Shown here in pieces: positions 18,523 to 26,959 of a DNA stretch of 40,926 bases. The notes below the pieces were generated by a model. It searched no databases and had not been told where the DNA came from. It saw only the letters and a program-made list of their open reading frames with translations. A program made the translations under genes and the position numbers. The stretch spans positions 1 through 40,926 of the forward strand of contig NZ_QGTM01000025.1 in assembly GCF_003182195.1 (NCBI RefSeq), written 5' to 3'. The stretch comes from Halomonas sp. A11-A. Its GTDB lineage: Bacteria; Pseudomonadota; Gammaproteobacteria; Pseudomonadales; Halomonadaceae. How positions within the stretch are numbered: position 1 is the first letter of the stretch; each line of letters starts with the position of its first letter.

Positions 18523-18543
18523 GCGCCTGGTGGCAAGGGGATG
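18523..18543 (+). repeat. 21-bp direct repeat, copy 1 (upstream of metal importer)
   Basis: GCGCCTGGTGGCAAGGGGATG here and a 19/21 matching copy at 22556-22576 flank the four-gene metal importer in direct orientation. They could mark an ancient insertion or shared regulatory site; the match is short. Confidence 0.35.
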
Positions 18544-18566
18544 CCTCTGGCCTGAAGGAGCCTCTC

Positions 18567-19565
18567 GTGTCGAGACTGCGTCAATTGATCCCTGCCTGTT
18601 TCGCGCGGCCTCTCGCCGTTGCTGGTCTTGTCGCGGCGACGGCCGCCGCGGCACCGGCCGTCGCGGCCGATGAACGCCTGCAGCTGGTCGCTACCACCGG
18701 CATGATCGCCGATGTGCTGCGCGAGGTGGGGGGGGATCGCGTCGAGGTGCGCGGCCTGATGGGCCCCGGCGTCGACCCGCACCTCTATCGCCAGACCCGC
18801 ACCGACGTGACCGCCATGACCCGTGCGGACGCGGTGTTCTGGAACGGCCTCTACCTGGAGGCCCAGCTGGAGTCCTTCCTCGAACGCCTCGGCCAGCGCC
18901 AGCCGGTGATCGCCGTGGGGGAGGCGGTGCCCGCCGAGGCGCGCCTGGCCGACGAGGAGTATCCCGACCAGCCCGACCCCCACGTCTGGATGGATCCTGG
19001 CCGCTGGCGCTACGCCGTGGAGGCGATGCGCGATGCCCTGACCGAACTGGCCCCGGCGCACGCCGACGGCTTCGCCGAGCGCGCCGAGGCCTACCTCGAG
19101 GAGCTCGAGGCGCTGGACGCCTATGCTCGGGAGGTACTGGCCAGCGTGCCCGAGGAGGCGCGAGTGCTGGTCACCGCCCACGACGCCTTTGGCTACTTCG
19201 GCGATGCCTACGGCTTCGAGGTGCTCGGCATCCAGGGCTACTCCACCGAGAGCGAGGCGGGCCTGGCCCGCATCGAGTCGCTGGTGCGGATGCTGGTAGA
19301 GCGCGAGATCGGAGCGCTGTTCGTCGAGACCTCGGTGTCGGATCGCAACGTGCGCGCCCTGGTGGAAGGGGCGGCCGCCCGCGGCCATGAGGTGCGCATC
19401 GGCGGCGAACTCTACTCCGATGCCATGGGCCCCGAGGGCAGCTACGAGGGCACCTGGCTCGGCATGCTCGACCACAACGTCAGCCAGATCGCCCTGGCCC
19501 TGGGCGGCGAGGTGCCCGAGGGCGGGCGCCTGGGCCGGCTCGGCCACCTCGAGGAACGCCCCTGA
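18567..19565 (+). CDS. Mn/Zn/Fe ABC transporter substrate-binding protein (TroA/ZnuA-like)
   Basis: About 332 residues of the cluster 9 (A-I) metal-binding protein family, secreted through a Tat/Sec-like signal ([19 protein letters not shown]...). Expected metal ligands appear in DPHLY (His), PHVWMDP (His), FVETS (Glu) and LYSDAMG (Asp); a 2-His, Glu, Asp site is typical of TroA/PsaA proteins. No long His-rich loop, as seen in many ZnuA proteins, is present, which favours Mn or Fe/Zn uptake of the Tro/Sit type. GTG 18567 is chosen for AAGGAG upstream; the extended frame from 18504 is less likely. It is first of four overlapping genes. Confidence 0.87.
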   Translation: MSRLRQLIPACFARPLAVAGLVAATAAAAPAVAADERLQLVATTGMIADVLREVGGDRVEVRGLMGPGVDPHLYRQTRTDVTAMTRADAVFWNGLYLEAQLESFLERLGQRQPVIAVGEAVPAEARLADEEYPDQPDPHVWMDPGRWRYAVEAMRDALTELAPAHADGFAERAEAYLEELEALDAYAREVLASVPEEARVLVTAHDAFGYFGDAYGFEVLGIQGYSTESEAGLARIESLVRMLVEREIGALFVETSVSDRNVRALVEGAAARGHEVRIGGELYSDAMGPEGSYEGTWLGMLDHNVSQIALALGGEVPEGGRLGRLGHLEERP

Positions 19566-20362
19566 TGCCCGATGCGCGCCTCGGCAAGGAGGTGATCGCC
19601 AGCCCGCTCGCGATCCAGGGCCTGACCGTGAGCTATGACCATCGCCCGGTGGTGCACTCGGTGGACTTCGTCACGCCGCCGGGCAGCATGACCGCCATCA
19701 TCGGCCCCAACGGGGCCGGCAAGTCGTCCCTGCTCAAGGCGGCGCTGGGCATTACCCGGCGCCTGACCGGCGAGGTGTGGGTGTTCGGCCGCCCCTTCGA
19801 CCAGATGGCCCGCCATGTCGCCTATGTACCCCAACGCAACAGCGTCGACTGGGATTTCCCGGCCCGGGTGATCGACGTGGTGGCCATGGGGCTGTTCCGC
19901 GACCTGCGCTGGTGGCAGTTCGGCGGCGGCGGCCAGCGCCGCCGAGCCATGCAGGCCCTCGCCCGGGTGGGCATGGAGGCCTTCGCCGAGCGCCAGATCG
20001 GCCAGCTCTCCGGCGGCCAGCAGCAGCGGGTCTTCCTGGCCAGGGCGCTGGTCCAGGAGGCCGACCTGACCATCCTCGATGAGCCGTTCGCCGGGGTCGA
20101 CGCGGCCACCGAGACCGCCATCGTCGAGGTGCTCAAGTCGCTGCGCGACGAGGGGCGCACCCTGCTCTGCGTGCACCACGACCTGGCCACGGTGCGCGGC
20201 TACTTCGACCATGTGCTGCTGCTCAACGTACGGCGCATCGCCGCGGGGCCGGTGGACGAGGTGTTCACCGAGGCCAACCTGCAGGCCACCTACGGCGGCC
20301 GGCTGAGCCCGGTGCAGCTGGCGCGGCTGGTGGAGCCGGCCCTGGCGGAGCGGGGGCGCTGA
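19565..20362 (+). CDS. Mn/Zn/Fe ABC transporter ATPase
   Basis: A 265-residue ATPase that drives the metal importer. Walker A is GPNGAGKSS, the Q-loop is [14 protein letters not shown] (the NSVDWDFP segment is characteristic of Tro/Mnt-type metal ATPases), the signature is LSGGQQQRV, Walker B is [12 protein letters not shown], and the H-loop is CVHHD. The start ATG overlaps the stop of the binding-protein gene by one base, and its stop overlaps the next start. Confidence 0.93.
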   Translation: MPDARLGKEVIASPLAIQGLTVSYDHRPVVHSVDFVTPPGSMTAIIGPNGAGKSSLLKAALGITRRLTGEVWVFGRPFDQMARHVAYVPQRNSVDWDFPARVIDVVAMGLFRDLRWWQFGGGGQRRRAMQALARVGMEAFAERQIGQLSGGQQQRVFLARALVQEADLTILDEPFAGVDAATETAIVEVLKSLRDEGRTLLCVHHDLATVRGYFDHVLLLNVRRIAAGPVDEVFTEANLQATYGGRLSPVQLARLVEPALAERGR

Positions 20363-21573
20363 TGGAGACCTGGTGGCGCGCGCTCACCTTCACCCTCGGC
20401 TACAACACCAGCGTGGTGACCCTGGGGGCCATGCTGCTGGCGGCGGGCGCCGGCATGGTCGGCACCTTCGTGCTGCTGCGCAAGCGGGCCCTGGTCAGCG
20501 ATGCCATCAGCCACGCGACCCTGCCCGGCCTGGCACTGGCCTTCATCCTGGTGGGGCTCGCCACCGGCGACGGGCGCTACTTGCCGGCGCTGCTGCTCGG
20601 TGCCGCCGGCAGCGCGGCCATCGGGCTGTGGGCGGTGCAGGCGATCAGCGCGCGTACTCGGCTCGGCGAGGATGCCGCCATCGGCGCGGTGCTCTCCTCC
20701 TTCTTTGCGTTCGGCGTGGTGCTGATCACCGTGATCCAGTCCATGGCGGTGGCCGGCCAGGCCGGGCTCACCGGCTACCTGGTGGGCGCCACCGCCGGGA
20801 TGCTCGCCTCCGAGGCCAAGCTGATCGCCGGCTCGGCCCTGGGCCTGCTGCTGGCGGTGCTGGTGCTGCGCCGGGACCTGCTGCTGATCTGTTTCGACAC
20901 CGACTTCGCCCGCACCCAGGGGCTCGATACCGGCCGCCTGGACCTCGTGCTGCTGATGCTGCTGATGGCGGTGGTGGTGATCGGCCTCAAGGTCACCGGG
21001 CTGATCCTGATCGTGGCCCTGACCATCATTCCGCCGGTGGCGGCGCGCTTCTGGACCGACCAGCCCATGCGCATGGTGGCCCTGGCCGCGCTGCTCGGGG
21101 CCCTGGCCGGCTACCTGGGCGTGACCGTTTCCAGCGTGCGCGAGGGGCTGCCCACCGGTCCGCTGATCGTGCTCTCTGCCTTCGCGCTCTTCATGGCTTC
21201 CTTCCTCTTCTCGCCGCGCCGCGGCGTCCTGGCCTCGCTGCTGGCCTATCGCCGCCTGCGCCGCCGGGTGCATCTGCGCCAGGGGCTGCTGGCGCTGGCC
21301 CGCGAGGAGCCGATCTTCGACGACCTGACGCTGACCCTGCTGCGCCGGCGCGGCCATATCCGCCGCGACGGCGTGGCGACCCCGGCGGGGCTCGCCGCCG
21401 CCCGCGACGCCGAGCATGAGGAGCGCCTCTGGGCGCTCTATCGGGCGCGCTACCCCGACGACGCCCTGCACCGCGAGCACGCGGGGCTGGTGCCGATCCA
21501 CGAGGTGCTCTCGCCGGATGCGATCATGGCGCTGGAGGCGCAGCTGCTGGGGCACCAGGAGGCCGCGCGATGA
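20362..21573 (+). CDS. Metal ABC permease with C-terminal MntR-like winged helix
   Basis: 403 residues: an ABC-3 family permease (about 1-285, eight or so hydrophobic segments, with DAISHATLPG near residue 47 and the GLKVTGLILIVALTIIPPVAA region) followed by about 100 cytoplasmic residues (DDLTLTLLRRRGHIRRDGV and HEVLSPDAIMALEAQL). The tail resembles the DtxR/MntR winged-helix/dimerisation fold seen in TroC-type permeases. It may sense metal or tune transport. The gene overlaps neighbours at both ends (one base with the ATPase, four with the next permease). Confidence 0.88.
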   Translation: METWWRALTFTLGYNTSVVTLGAMLLAAGAGMVGTFVLLRKRALVSDAISHATLPGLALAFILVGLATGDGRYLPALLLGAAGSAAIGLWAVQAISARTRLGEDAAIGAVLSSFFAFGVVLITVIQSMAVAGQAGLTGYLVGATAGMLASEAKLIAGSALGLLLAVLVLRRDLLLICFDTDFARTQGLDTGRLDLVLLMLLMAVVVIGLKVTGLILIVALTIIPPVAARFWTDQPMRMVALAALLGALAGYLGVTVSSVREGLPTGPLIVLSAFALFMASFLFSPRRGVLASLLAYRRLRRRVHLRQGLLALAREEPIFDDLTLTLLRRRGHIRRDGVATPAGLAAARDAEHEERLWALYRARYPDDALHREHAGLVPIHEVLSPDAIMALEAQLLGHQEAAR

Positions 21574-22490
21574 GCGAGTTCATGATGTTCAGCCTGGTGC
21601 CGCTCGGCGTGGCGGTGATCATCTCCATGACCTGCGCGCTGCTCGGCAACTTCCTGGTGCTGCGCCGGCAGAGCCTGATCGGCGACGCCATCAGCCACGT
21701 GGCGCTGCCCGGCATCGTGGTCAGCTTCCTGCTCACCGGGGTGCTCGCCTCCTCGGCGATGATGCTGGGCGCCGGGGTCTCGGCGCTGGTCACCGTGGGG
21801 ATGATCGAGCTGATCCGCCGCCTGGGGCGGGTGGAGGCGAGCGCCGCCATGGGGGTGGTGTTCACCAGCCTGTTCGCCTTCGGGGTGCTGCTGCTGGAGT
21901 GGCACGGTGCCAGCGGCGTGCACCTCGACGTGGAGCATGCTCTCTACGGCAACCTGGAGAGCCTGATCTGGTTCGAGGGCACCGGCCCCGCCGCGCTGCT
22001 CGACCCGGTGGCCCTGGCGGACCTTCCCCCGCAGCTGGGCCGCGCCGCCTGGGTGGGGCTGCTGGTGGTCGCCATGCTGGTGGTGCTGCGCCGCCACCTG
22101 GTGCTGGGCAGCTTCGACCCGGAGTTCGCCGCCAGCGTCAACGCCCGCCCGGCGCTGGTCGACCTGCTGCTGGTGACCCTGGTGGCCATCGCCGCCATCG
22201 CTGCCTTCGAGGCGGTGGGCTCGATCATCGTCATCGCCATGTTCATCTGTCCGGCTGCCGCGGCGCGGCTGATGACCAATCGCCTGGGGCGCCAGATCGC
22301 CTGGAGCCAGCTCTTCGCGGTGCTCTCCGCGGTGCTCGGCTACCTTGTCGCCGGCCACGGTCCCGGCTGGCTGGGCCATGACCTCTCGGTCAGCGCCGCC
22401 GGCATGATCGCCAGCGTCGCGGGCCTGATCCTGCTGGCTGCCTGCCTGGCCGGTCCCCGACGCCGACGCACCGGGGCGGCGGTGACCTGA
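21570..22490 (+). CDS. Metal ABC permease, second subunit (TroD-like)
   Basis: A 306-residue ABC-3 permease with about eight hydrophobic segments and the conserved GDAISHVALPG segment near residue 35. FEAVGSIIVIAMFICPAAAARL is close to the family consensus. With the preceding permease it would form the heterodimeric channel, giving the TroABCD/SitABCD order. Translation is coupled through an ATGA overlap. No terminator hairpin with a T-run is apparent after the stop. Confidence 0.9.
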   Translation: MSEFMMFSLVPLGVAVIISMTCALLGNFLVLRRQSLIGDAISHVALPGIVVSFLLTGVLASSAMMLGAGVSALVTVGMIELIRRLGRVEASAAMGVVFTSLFAFGVLLLEWHGASGVHLDVEHALYGNLESLIWFEGTGPAALLDPVALADLPPQLGRAAWVGLLVVAMLVVLRRHLVLGSFDPEFAASVNARPALVDLLLVTLVAIAAIAAFEAVGSIIVIAMFICPAAAARLMTNRLGRQIAWSQLFAVLSAVLGYLVAGHGPGWLGHDLSVSAAGMIASVAGLILLAACLAGPRRRRTGAAVT

Positions 22491-22555
22491 GGAGGCCGCC
22501 GTACCTTCCCGCTCCCTGCCTCTTCCGTGGCGACTCATCCACGAGTTTCTTGGCA

Positions 22556-22576
22556 GCGCCTGGTAGCAATGGGATG
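22556..22576 (+). repeat. 21-bp direct repeat, copy 2 (downstream of metal importer)
   Basis: GCGCCTGGTAGCAATGGGATG, 19 of 21 identical to 18523-18543. It ends about 20 bases before the point where the Nudix-MBL coding sequence becomes recognisable. Confidence 0.35.
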
Positions 22577-22662
22577 GAGTCCTCCCCACCCTATAGGAGG
22601 TCGGCTTCCGCGAGCTGTGCGAGCGCCATGGCCTCTCGCTGCCGCTGGACCGGCTGGCCTAC

Positions 22663-23883
22663 GTGGGCCACTGGGTGACGCCTCCGGGGGCGCCGCGGCG
22701 CTTCGATACGCGCTTCTTCGTGGCCCTGACGCCGCCGGGGCAGCGCGCGAGTCACGACGGCAGCGAGACCATCGCCCATGCCTGGCTGACCCCCGCCGAG
22801 GCCTTGGCCGACCACCGCCATGGCCGGCTGGCGCTGGGCTACCCCACCCTGCGCACGCTGCGCCTGCTCGCCGAGTTCCGCGATGCCGAGGCGCTGCTGC
22901 GCCACGCCCACGCCAACCCGCCGACGCCACGCCCGAGCCGCTCCTGGCCCGCCCGCAAGGGGGGCGCCGACTGGCAGGTGGAGCCGGACGCCCCGGCCTA
23001 CGCCGAGGTGCGCCGCCTGGACCCGCACCGCCACGGCACGGCTCTCGCCGAGATCGTGCCCGGCCGGGCGGTGACGCTGGCCCCCGGGGTGACCCGAGTG
23101 ACCGTGCCCAACCCGGGGGTGATGACCGGCTCCGGCACCAACAGCTACCTGCTGGGCGATGGCCGGGATCATGTGGTGATCGACCCCGGCCCGGCAGATC
23201 CCGAGCACCTGGAGCGGCTGCTGGCGCTGGCGGGCGGGCGTCTCTCCCGGGTGCTGGTGACCCACACCCATATCGACCACTCGCCGGGGGCCGCCTGGCT
23301 CAAGGCGCGAACCGGCGCCCGGCTGGTGGGCCTGCCGCCGCCGCCCGGCGCCAGCCAGGACGCCACCTTCGCGCCGGACCACCGGCCGGGCCATGGCGAG
23401 CGAATCGATACGCCGGCGGGGCCCCTCAAGGTGCTGCACACCCCGGGGCACGCCTCCAACCACCTCTGCTTCCTGCTCGAATCCCAGCGGCTGCTGTTTG
23501 CCGGCGACCATGTCATGCAGGGCTCCACGGTGGTGATCAACCCGCCGGATGGCGACATGGCGGCCTATATCGCGGCCCTGCACGCCCTGGGGCAGGAGGC
23601 GTTCGATACCATCGCTCCGGGTCACGGCTTCCTCATCGGCGAGGCCCATGCGGCCCTGGACTTCCTGATCACTCACCGCCTGGCCCGGGAGCACAAGGTG
23701 GCCCGGGCCCTGGTGCGCTTTGGTCCGGCGAGCCTCGAGGCGCTGACCCGCCACGCCTATGACGACGTGCCGGAGGCGCGGCTCGGGGTGGCGGCGCGCT
23801 CGGCGCTGGCCCACTTGCTCAAGCTGGAGGGGGAGGGGCGCGCCGAGCAGCGCTCGGGAGAGTGGGCCTCCCTGGAAGCGTGA
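22663..23883 (+). CDS. MBL-fold hydrolase with truncated Nudix domain
   Basis: Related proteins join a Nudix domain to a LACTB2-like metallo-beta-lactamase domain (about 500-550 residues). Here the first 100 residues are only the C-terminal half of a Nudix domain (recognisable from 22600, VGFRELCERHG, through PPGAPRRFDTRFFVAL). An in-frame TAG at 22594 and non-homologous DNA replace the half containing the Nudix box, so that activity is lost. The MBL part is complete: THTHIDHSPG metal motif, HTPGHASNH, FAGDHVMQGS and PGHGFLIG, followed by a winged-helix tail. GTG 22663 has no good ribosome binding site, so expression is doubtful. Confidence 0.72.
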   Translation: MGHWVTPPGAPRRFDTRFFVALTPPGQRASHDGSETIAHAWLTPAEALADHRHGRLALGYPTLRTLRLLAEFRDAEALLRHAHANPPTPRPSRSWPARKGGADWQVEPDAPAYAEVRRLDPHRHGTALAEIVPGRAVTLAPGVTRVTVPNPGVMTGSGTNSYLLGDGRDHVVIDPGPADPEHLERLLALAGGRLSRVLVTHTHIDHSPGAAWLKARTGARLVGLPPPPGASQDATFAPDHRPGHGERIDTPAGPLKVLHTPGHASNHLCFLLESQRLLFAGDHVMQGSTVVINPPDGDMAAYIAALHALGQEAFDTIAPGHGFLIGEAHAALDFLITHRLAREHKVARALVRFGPASLEALTRHAYDDVPEARLGVAARSALAHLLKLEGEGRAEQRSGEWASLEA

Positions 23884-23916
23884 GGGCGCCTCATGCAGGC
23901 AGGGTCGCGCAGGGCC

Positions 23917-24822
23917 TCAGGCCCAGCGCTCGTCGGCGGTGAAGGCCACGGTGAACCAGCGCCTCTCCGGCGGGATGGAGAGCCCGGCGCTGATCTGCTC
24001 GCGGATCTCGTCCATCACCGCCACCCCCTGGCCGGCGCCGAACTCGGGCACGGTGACGATATGGATCTCGATGAAGTGGCCGCGCCCGGCCTTGGCCACG
24101 TGGCTGTAGTAGGTGAGCACCCCTTCCCGGGCCATCACCGGCGCCATGGCGGCGTGCACCTCGCGGTCGACAGCGCTCGGGGCGATCAGGAAGATCTCGC
24201 GCATCGCCCGGCGCACGATGCCCAGCGGCACCGGTATGAAGCAGGCGGTGAGCACCATCAGCAGCGCGGAGTCGACGTAGCGGGTCAGGTGGGCCCAGGC
24301 GGTGTCCTGCAGCAGCAGGGCGATGGCGAAGGCCGCCAGCAGGGCAGTGGTGATCAGCGCTGCCATCAGCCAGCCCTGGATGTCGATGCGCACGAACTCA
24401 GAGTCGGCGCGACGGTTGAGGCGCTTCTGGTAGATCACCATGCTGAAGCAGGCGATGGCCACCACCACCGCATAGGCGATGGCGAGGTCGAAGTCGAGCT
24501 CGCGGCCGCCCTCCATCAGCCCCTGAATGGCATTGAGGAAGGCGTAGAAGCACAGCAGCATCAGGATGGCGCCGTTGAGCGCCGCCACCAGCGGCTCCAG
24601 GTGCCAGTAGCCGTGCTGGAAGCGCTGGCTGGCCTCGCGGATGGCGAGCCGTGCCACCACCAGCGAGAGCCCTGACATGGCCGCGTCGATGGTGGAGAAG
24701 ACGCCGTCGAACAGGATCGACTGGGAGCCGGCGAGCAGGCCGAAGGTGACCCCGAGGCTCGAGACGACGAGGGTGACGACGATGGAGACCTTGAGGGCGC
24801 GCTGTTCCAGCGTGGCTTGCAT
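23917..24822 (-). CDS. Cation diffusion facilitator family transporter
   Basis: About 301 residues with six hydrophobic segments followed by a cytoplasmic C-terminal domain (from about residue 205), the CDF layout. The family segments SILFDGVFSTIDAAMSGLSL (site A region in helix 2) and FQHGYWHLEPLVAALNG are present. The usual HxxxD of helix 5 is replaced by a DIQGW-type sequence, so metal selectivity may be unusual. It would export a divalent cation in exchange for protons. ATG 24822 starts at the helix 1 boundary; upstream in-frame ATG 24852 is an alternative. It is convergent with the MBL gene. Confidence 0.78.
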   Translation of the reverse strand: MQATLEQRALKVSIVVTLVVSSLGVTFGLLAGSQSILFDGVFSTIDAAMSGLSLVVARLAIREASQRFQHGYWHLEPLVAALNGAILMLLCFYAFLNAIQGLMEGGRELDFDLAIAYAVVVAIACFSMVIYQKRLNRRADSEFVRIDIQGWLMAALITTALLAAFAIALLLQDTAWAHLTRYVDSALLMVLTACFIPVPLGIVRRAMREIFLIAPSAVDREVHAAMAPVMAREGVLTYYSHVAKAGRGHFIEIHIVTVPEFGAGQGVAVMDEIREQISAGLSIPPERRWFTVAFTADERWA

Positions 24823-24908
24823 GAGGATTCTCGGATAGGGAAAACCGTTCATTCTAGCTGAGCCCAAAACGCCGGACTAGGGCTCGCCCGGCGTCCCTGC
24901 GGCATCTG

Positions 24909-24929
24909 CTGGGGCCCAAGCGGCCCCAG
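24909..24929. other. Hairpin in the 324-base gap before the CDGSH gene
   Basis: The 24823-25146 interval separates two divergent genes and contains no convincing gene. A perfect 8-bp stem CTGGGGCC/GGCCCCAG with a 5-nt loop is visible but lacks a T-run. I see no clear sigma-70 promoter in the GC-rich remainder. Confidence 0.4.
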
Positions 24930-25146
24930 ATGGTGTCGAGCCCCTCGCCGCTTTGGGGCAGCGGCGGTGCTTTCGCGGTATGCGGCTGCGGCTGCAGTAA
25001 ACCGCGCGGAAAGGGGGCGCTGGCCCGGGAGGATGCGTCCGGCCGGGCCCTGCGTTTACTCAGCGCCCGCGTCGCCGCTGGCGGGGGCTGCCTCGCTCTT
25101 CCAGACTGACGGCGATGCCATCTTCCCACGCACTCAGGAGCCTGCC

Positions 25147-26700
25147 ATGAGTCAGCCGGTCATCGCCGCCAACAAGCCGAAGAAAGTCACCCTGGAGAAG
25201 GGCAAGGAGTACGCCTTCTGTCGCTGCGGTCGCTCCGGCGACCAGCCCTTCTGCGACGGCTCCCACAAGGGCACCGGTTTCACCCCGCAGATGTTCACCG
25301 CCGACAAGGACGGCGAGGCGTACCTCTGCCAGTGCAAGCAGACCGGCGATGCCCCCTACTGCGACGGCACCCACAAGCAGTTCGCCAGCGATCAGGTGGG
25401 CCAGGAGGCGCCGGAACCCGACGACGGGGGCGGCAAGGACCGGGCCCCGAAGGCCGAGGCCACCGAGGAGGAGCCCACCGTCGAGTTCATCCATCAACTG
25501 GCCCGAGAGGGACTCGAGGGGGTGGGGCACCATGGGCCCATAGCCGCCATGGGGGTGCCACGCCATCGCCTACCCCAGTGGGACGACCTGCAGCTGATGG
25601 TGGCGCAGCTGGCCACCCAGCCGCTGCTCGACGCCGCCGAGGTGGCCACCCGCCTGGTGGTGGGCCCCGAGGCGAAGAAGCCGCTGACCCTGGAGATGCC
25701 GCTGCTGGTCTCCGACATGAGCTTCGGCGCCCTCTCCGAAGAGGCCAAGGTGGCGCTCGCCCGCGGGGCGGAGCGGGCCGGCACCGGGATCTGCTCCGGT
25801 GAGGGCGGCATGCTGCCCGAGGAGCAGGCCGAGAACTCCCGCTACTTCTACGAGCTGGCCAGCGCCCGCTTCGGCTATGAGGAGCGCCTGCTCGAGAAGG
25901 TCCAGGCCTTCCACTTCAAGGGCGGCCAGGGCGCCAAGACCGGCACCGGCGGTCACCTGCCGGGCAACAAGGTGACGGGCAAGATCGCCGAGGTGCGCGG
26001 GCTCGAGGAGGGTCAGCCCGCCGTCTCGCCGGCCACCTTCGAGGATCTGCACGGCGTGGCAGACTTTCGCCGCTTCGCCGATCGCGTGCGCGAGATCACC
26101 GGCGGCGTTCCCGTGGGCTTCAAGCTCAGCGCCAACCATATCGAGCGCGACATCCAGTTCGCCCTGGACGCCGGGGCCGACTACCTGATCCTCGACGGCC
26201 GCGGCGGCGGCACCGGGGCGGCCCCCACCATGTTCCGCGACCATATCAGCGTGCCGACCATCCCCGCCCTGGCCCGGGCCAGGCGCCACCTGGACGCCCA
26301 GGGCGCCAGCGGGCGCGTGACCCTGATCGTCACCGGCGGCCTGCGGCTGCCCATCGACTTCGTCAAGGCCCTGGCGCTGGGCGCCGATGGGGTGGCCATC
26401 GCCAACAGCGCCATGCAGTCCATCGGCTGCGTGGCAGCACGCATCTGTCACACCAACAACTGTCCGGCGGGCATCGCCACCCAGCGTGCGGACCTGCGCC
26501 AGCGGCTGGATATCGACAAGTCCGCCGCCCAGCTGGAGCGCTTCCTGCGTGCTTCCACGGCGCTGATGCAGGTGATGGCGCGCGCCTGTGGCCACGATAG
26601 CCTGGCTGGCTTCAACTCCGACGACCTCGCCACCTGGAAGCGCGAGATGGCGCTGCTCAGCGGGGTGCGCTATGCGGGGGTGATGGACCCCGGGCGCTGA
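25147..26700 (+). CDS. Double CDGSH iron-sulfur domain fused to glutamate synthase-like FMN domain
   Basis: 517 residues. Two CDGSH-type [2Fe-2S] sites lie at the N-terminus (CRCGRSGDQPFCDGSH near 25-40 and CQCKQTGDAPYCDGTH near 61-76; each has three Cys and a His). An acidic linker follows, then a GltB-type FMN/glutamate synthase central barrel (about 130-500) with SDMSFGALSEEAKVALA, GGQGAKTGTGGHLPG, and the [3Fe-4S] motif CHTNNCPAG near 434. No glutaminase domain is present. It may be an oxidoreductase with ferredoxin-like input built in. ATG 25147 has AGGAG upstream; the longer frame begins in non-coding DNA. Confidence 0.88.
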   Translation: MSQPVIAANKPKKVTLEKGKEYAFCRCGRSGDQPFCDGSHKGTGFTPQMFTADKDGEAYLCQCKQTGDAPYCDGTHKQFASDQVGQEAPEPDDGGGKDRAPKAEATEEEPTVEFIHQLAREGLEGVGHHGPIAAMGVPRHRLPQWDDLQLMVAQLATQPLLDAAEVATRLVVGPEAKKPLTLEMPLLVSDMSFGALSEEAKVALARGAERAGTGICSGEGGMLPEEQAENSRYFYELASARFGYEERLLEKVQAFHFKGGQGAKTGTGGHLPGNKVTGKIAEVRGLEEGQPAVSPATFEDLHGVADFRRFADRVREITGGVPVGFKLSANHIERDIQFALDAGADYLILDGRGGGTGAAPTMFRDHISVPTIPALARARRHLDAQGASGRVTLIVTGGLRLPIDFVKALALGADGVAIANSAMQSIGCVAARICHTNNCPAGIATQRADLRQRLDIDKSAAQLERFLRASTALMQVMARACGHDSLAGFNSDDLATWKREMALLSGVRYAGVMDPGR

Positions 26701-26959
26701 CGACCCTCAGTCAGGGCCTCCCCATCCCTTGCGTCGTCTTGCGACTGGCGAGGAGCCCCCGGCGGATTACGCTGCAGGGAACGAGGGCCTCGGCACAAGG
26801 GGGCCTCCGGGGTCGCGTTGTGCCAGGTACCCAACATGCCTGCGTGGGCGGGCACTGTCTGCGGTGCCATTTTGTAACCCACCATGACGCCCGGCGCGAA
26901 AAGCTGGATAATGGCGGGTTTTCCGCCCCCGCTGCCCACGCCAACTCCCCCGGTGCCCC

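Noticed and set aside
18431..18566. Mn riboswitch or Zur/MntR operator upstream of the metal importer
   Set aside because: No convincing dyad or riboswitch-like conserved pattern could be identified.
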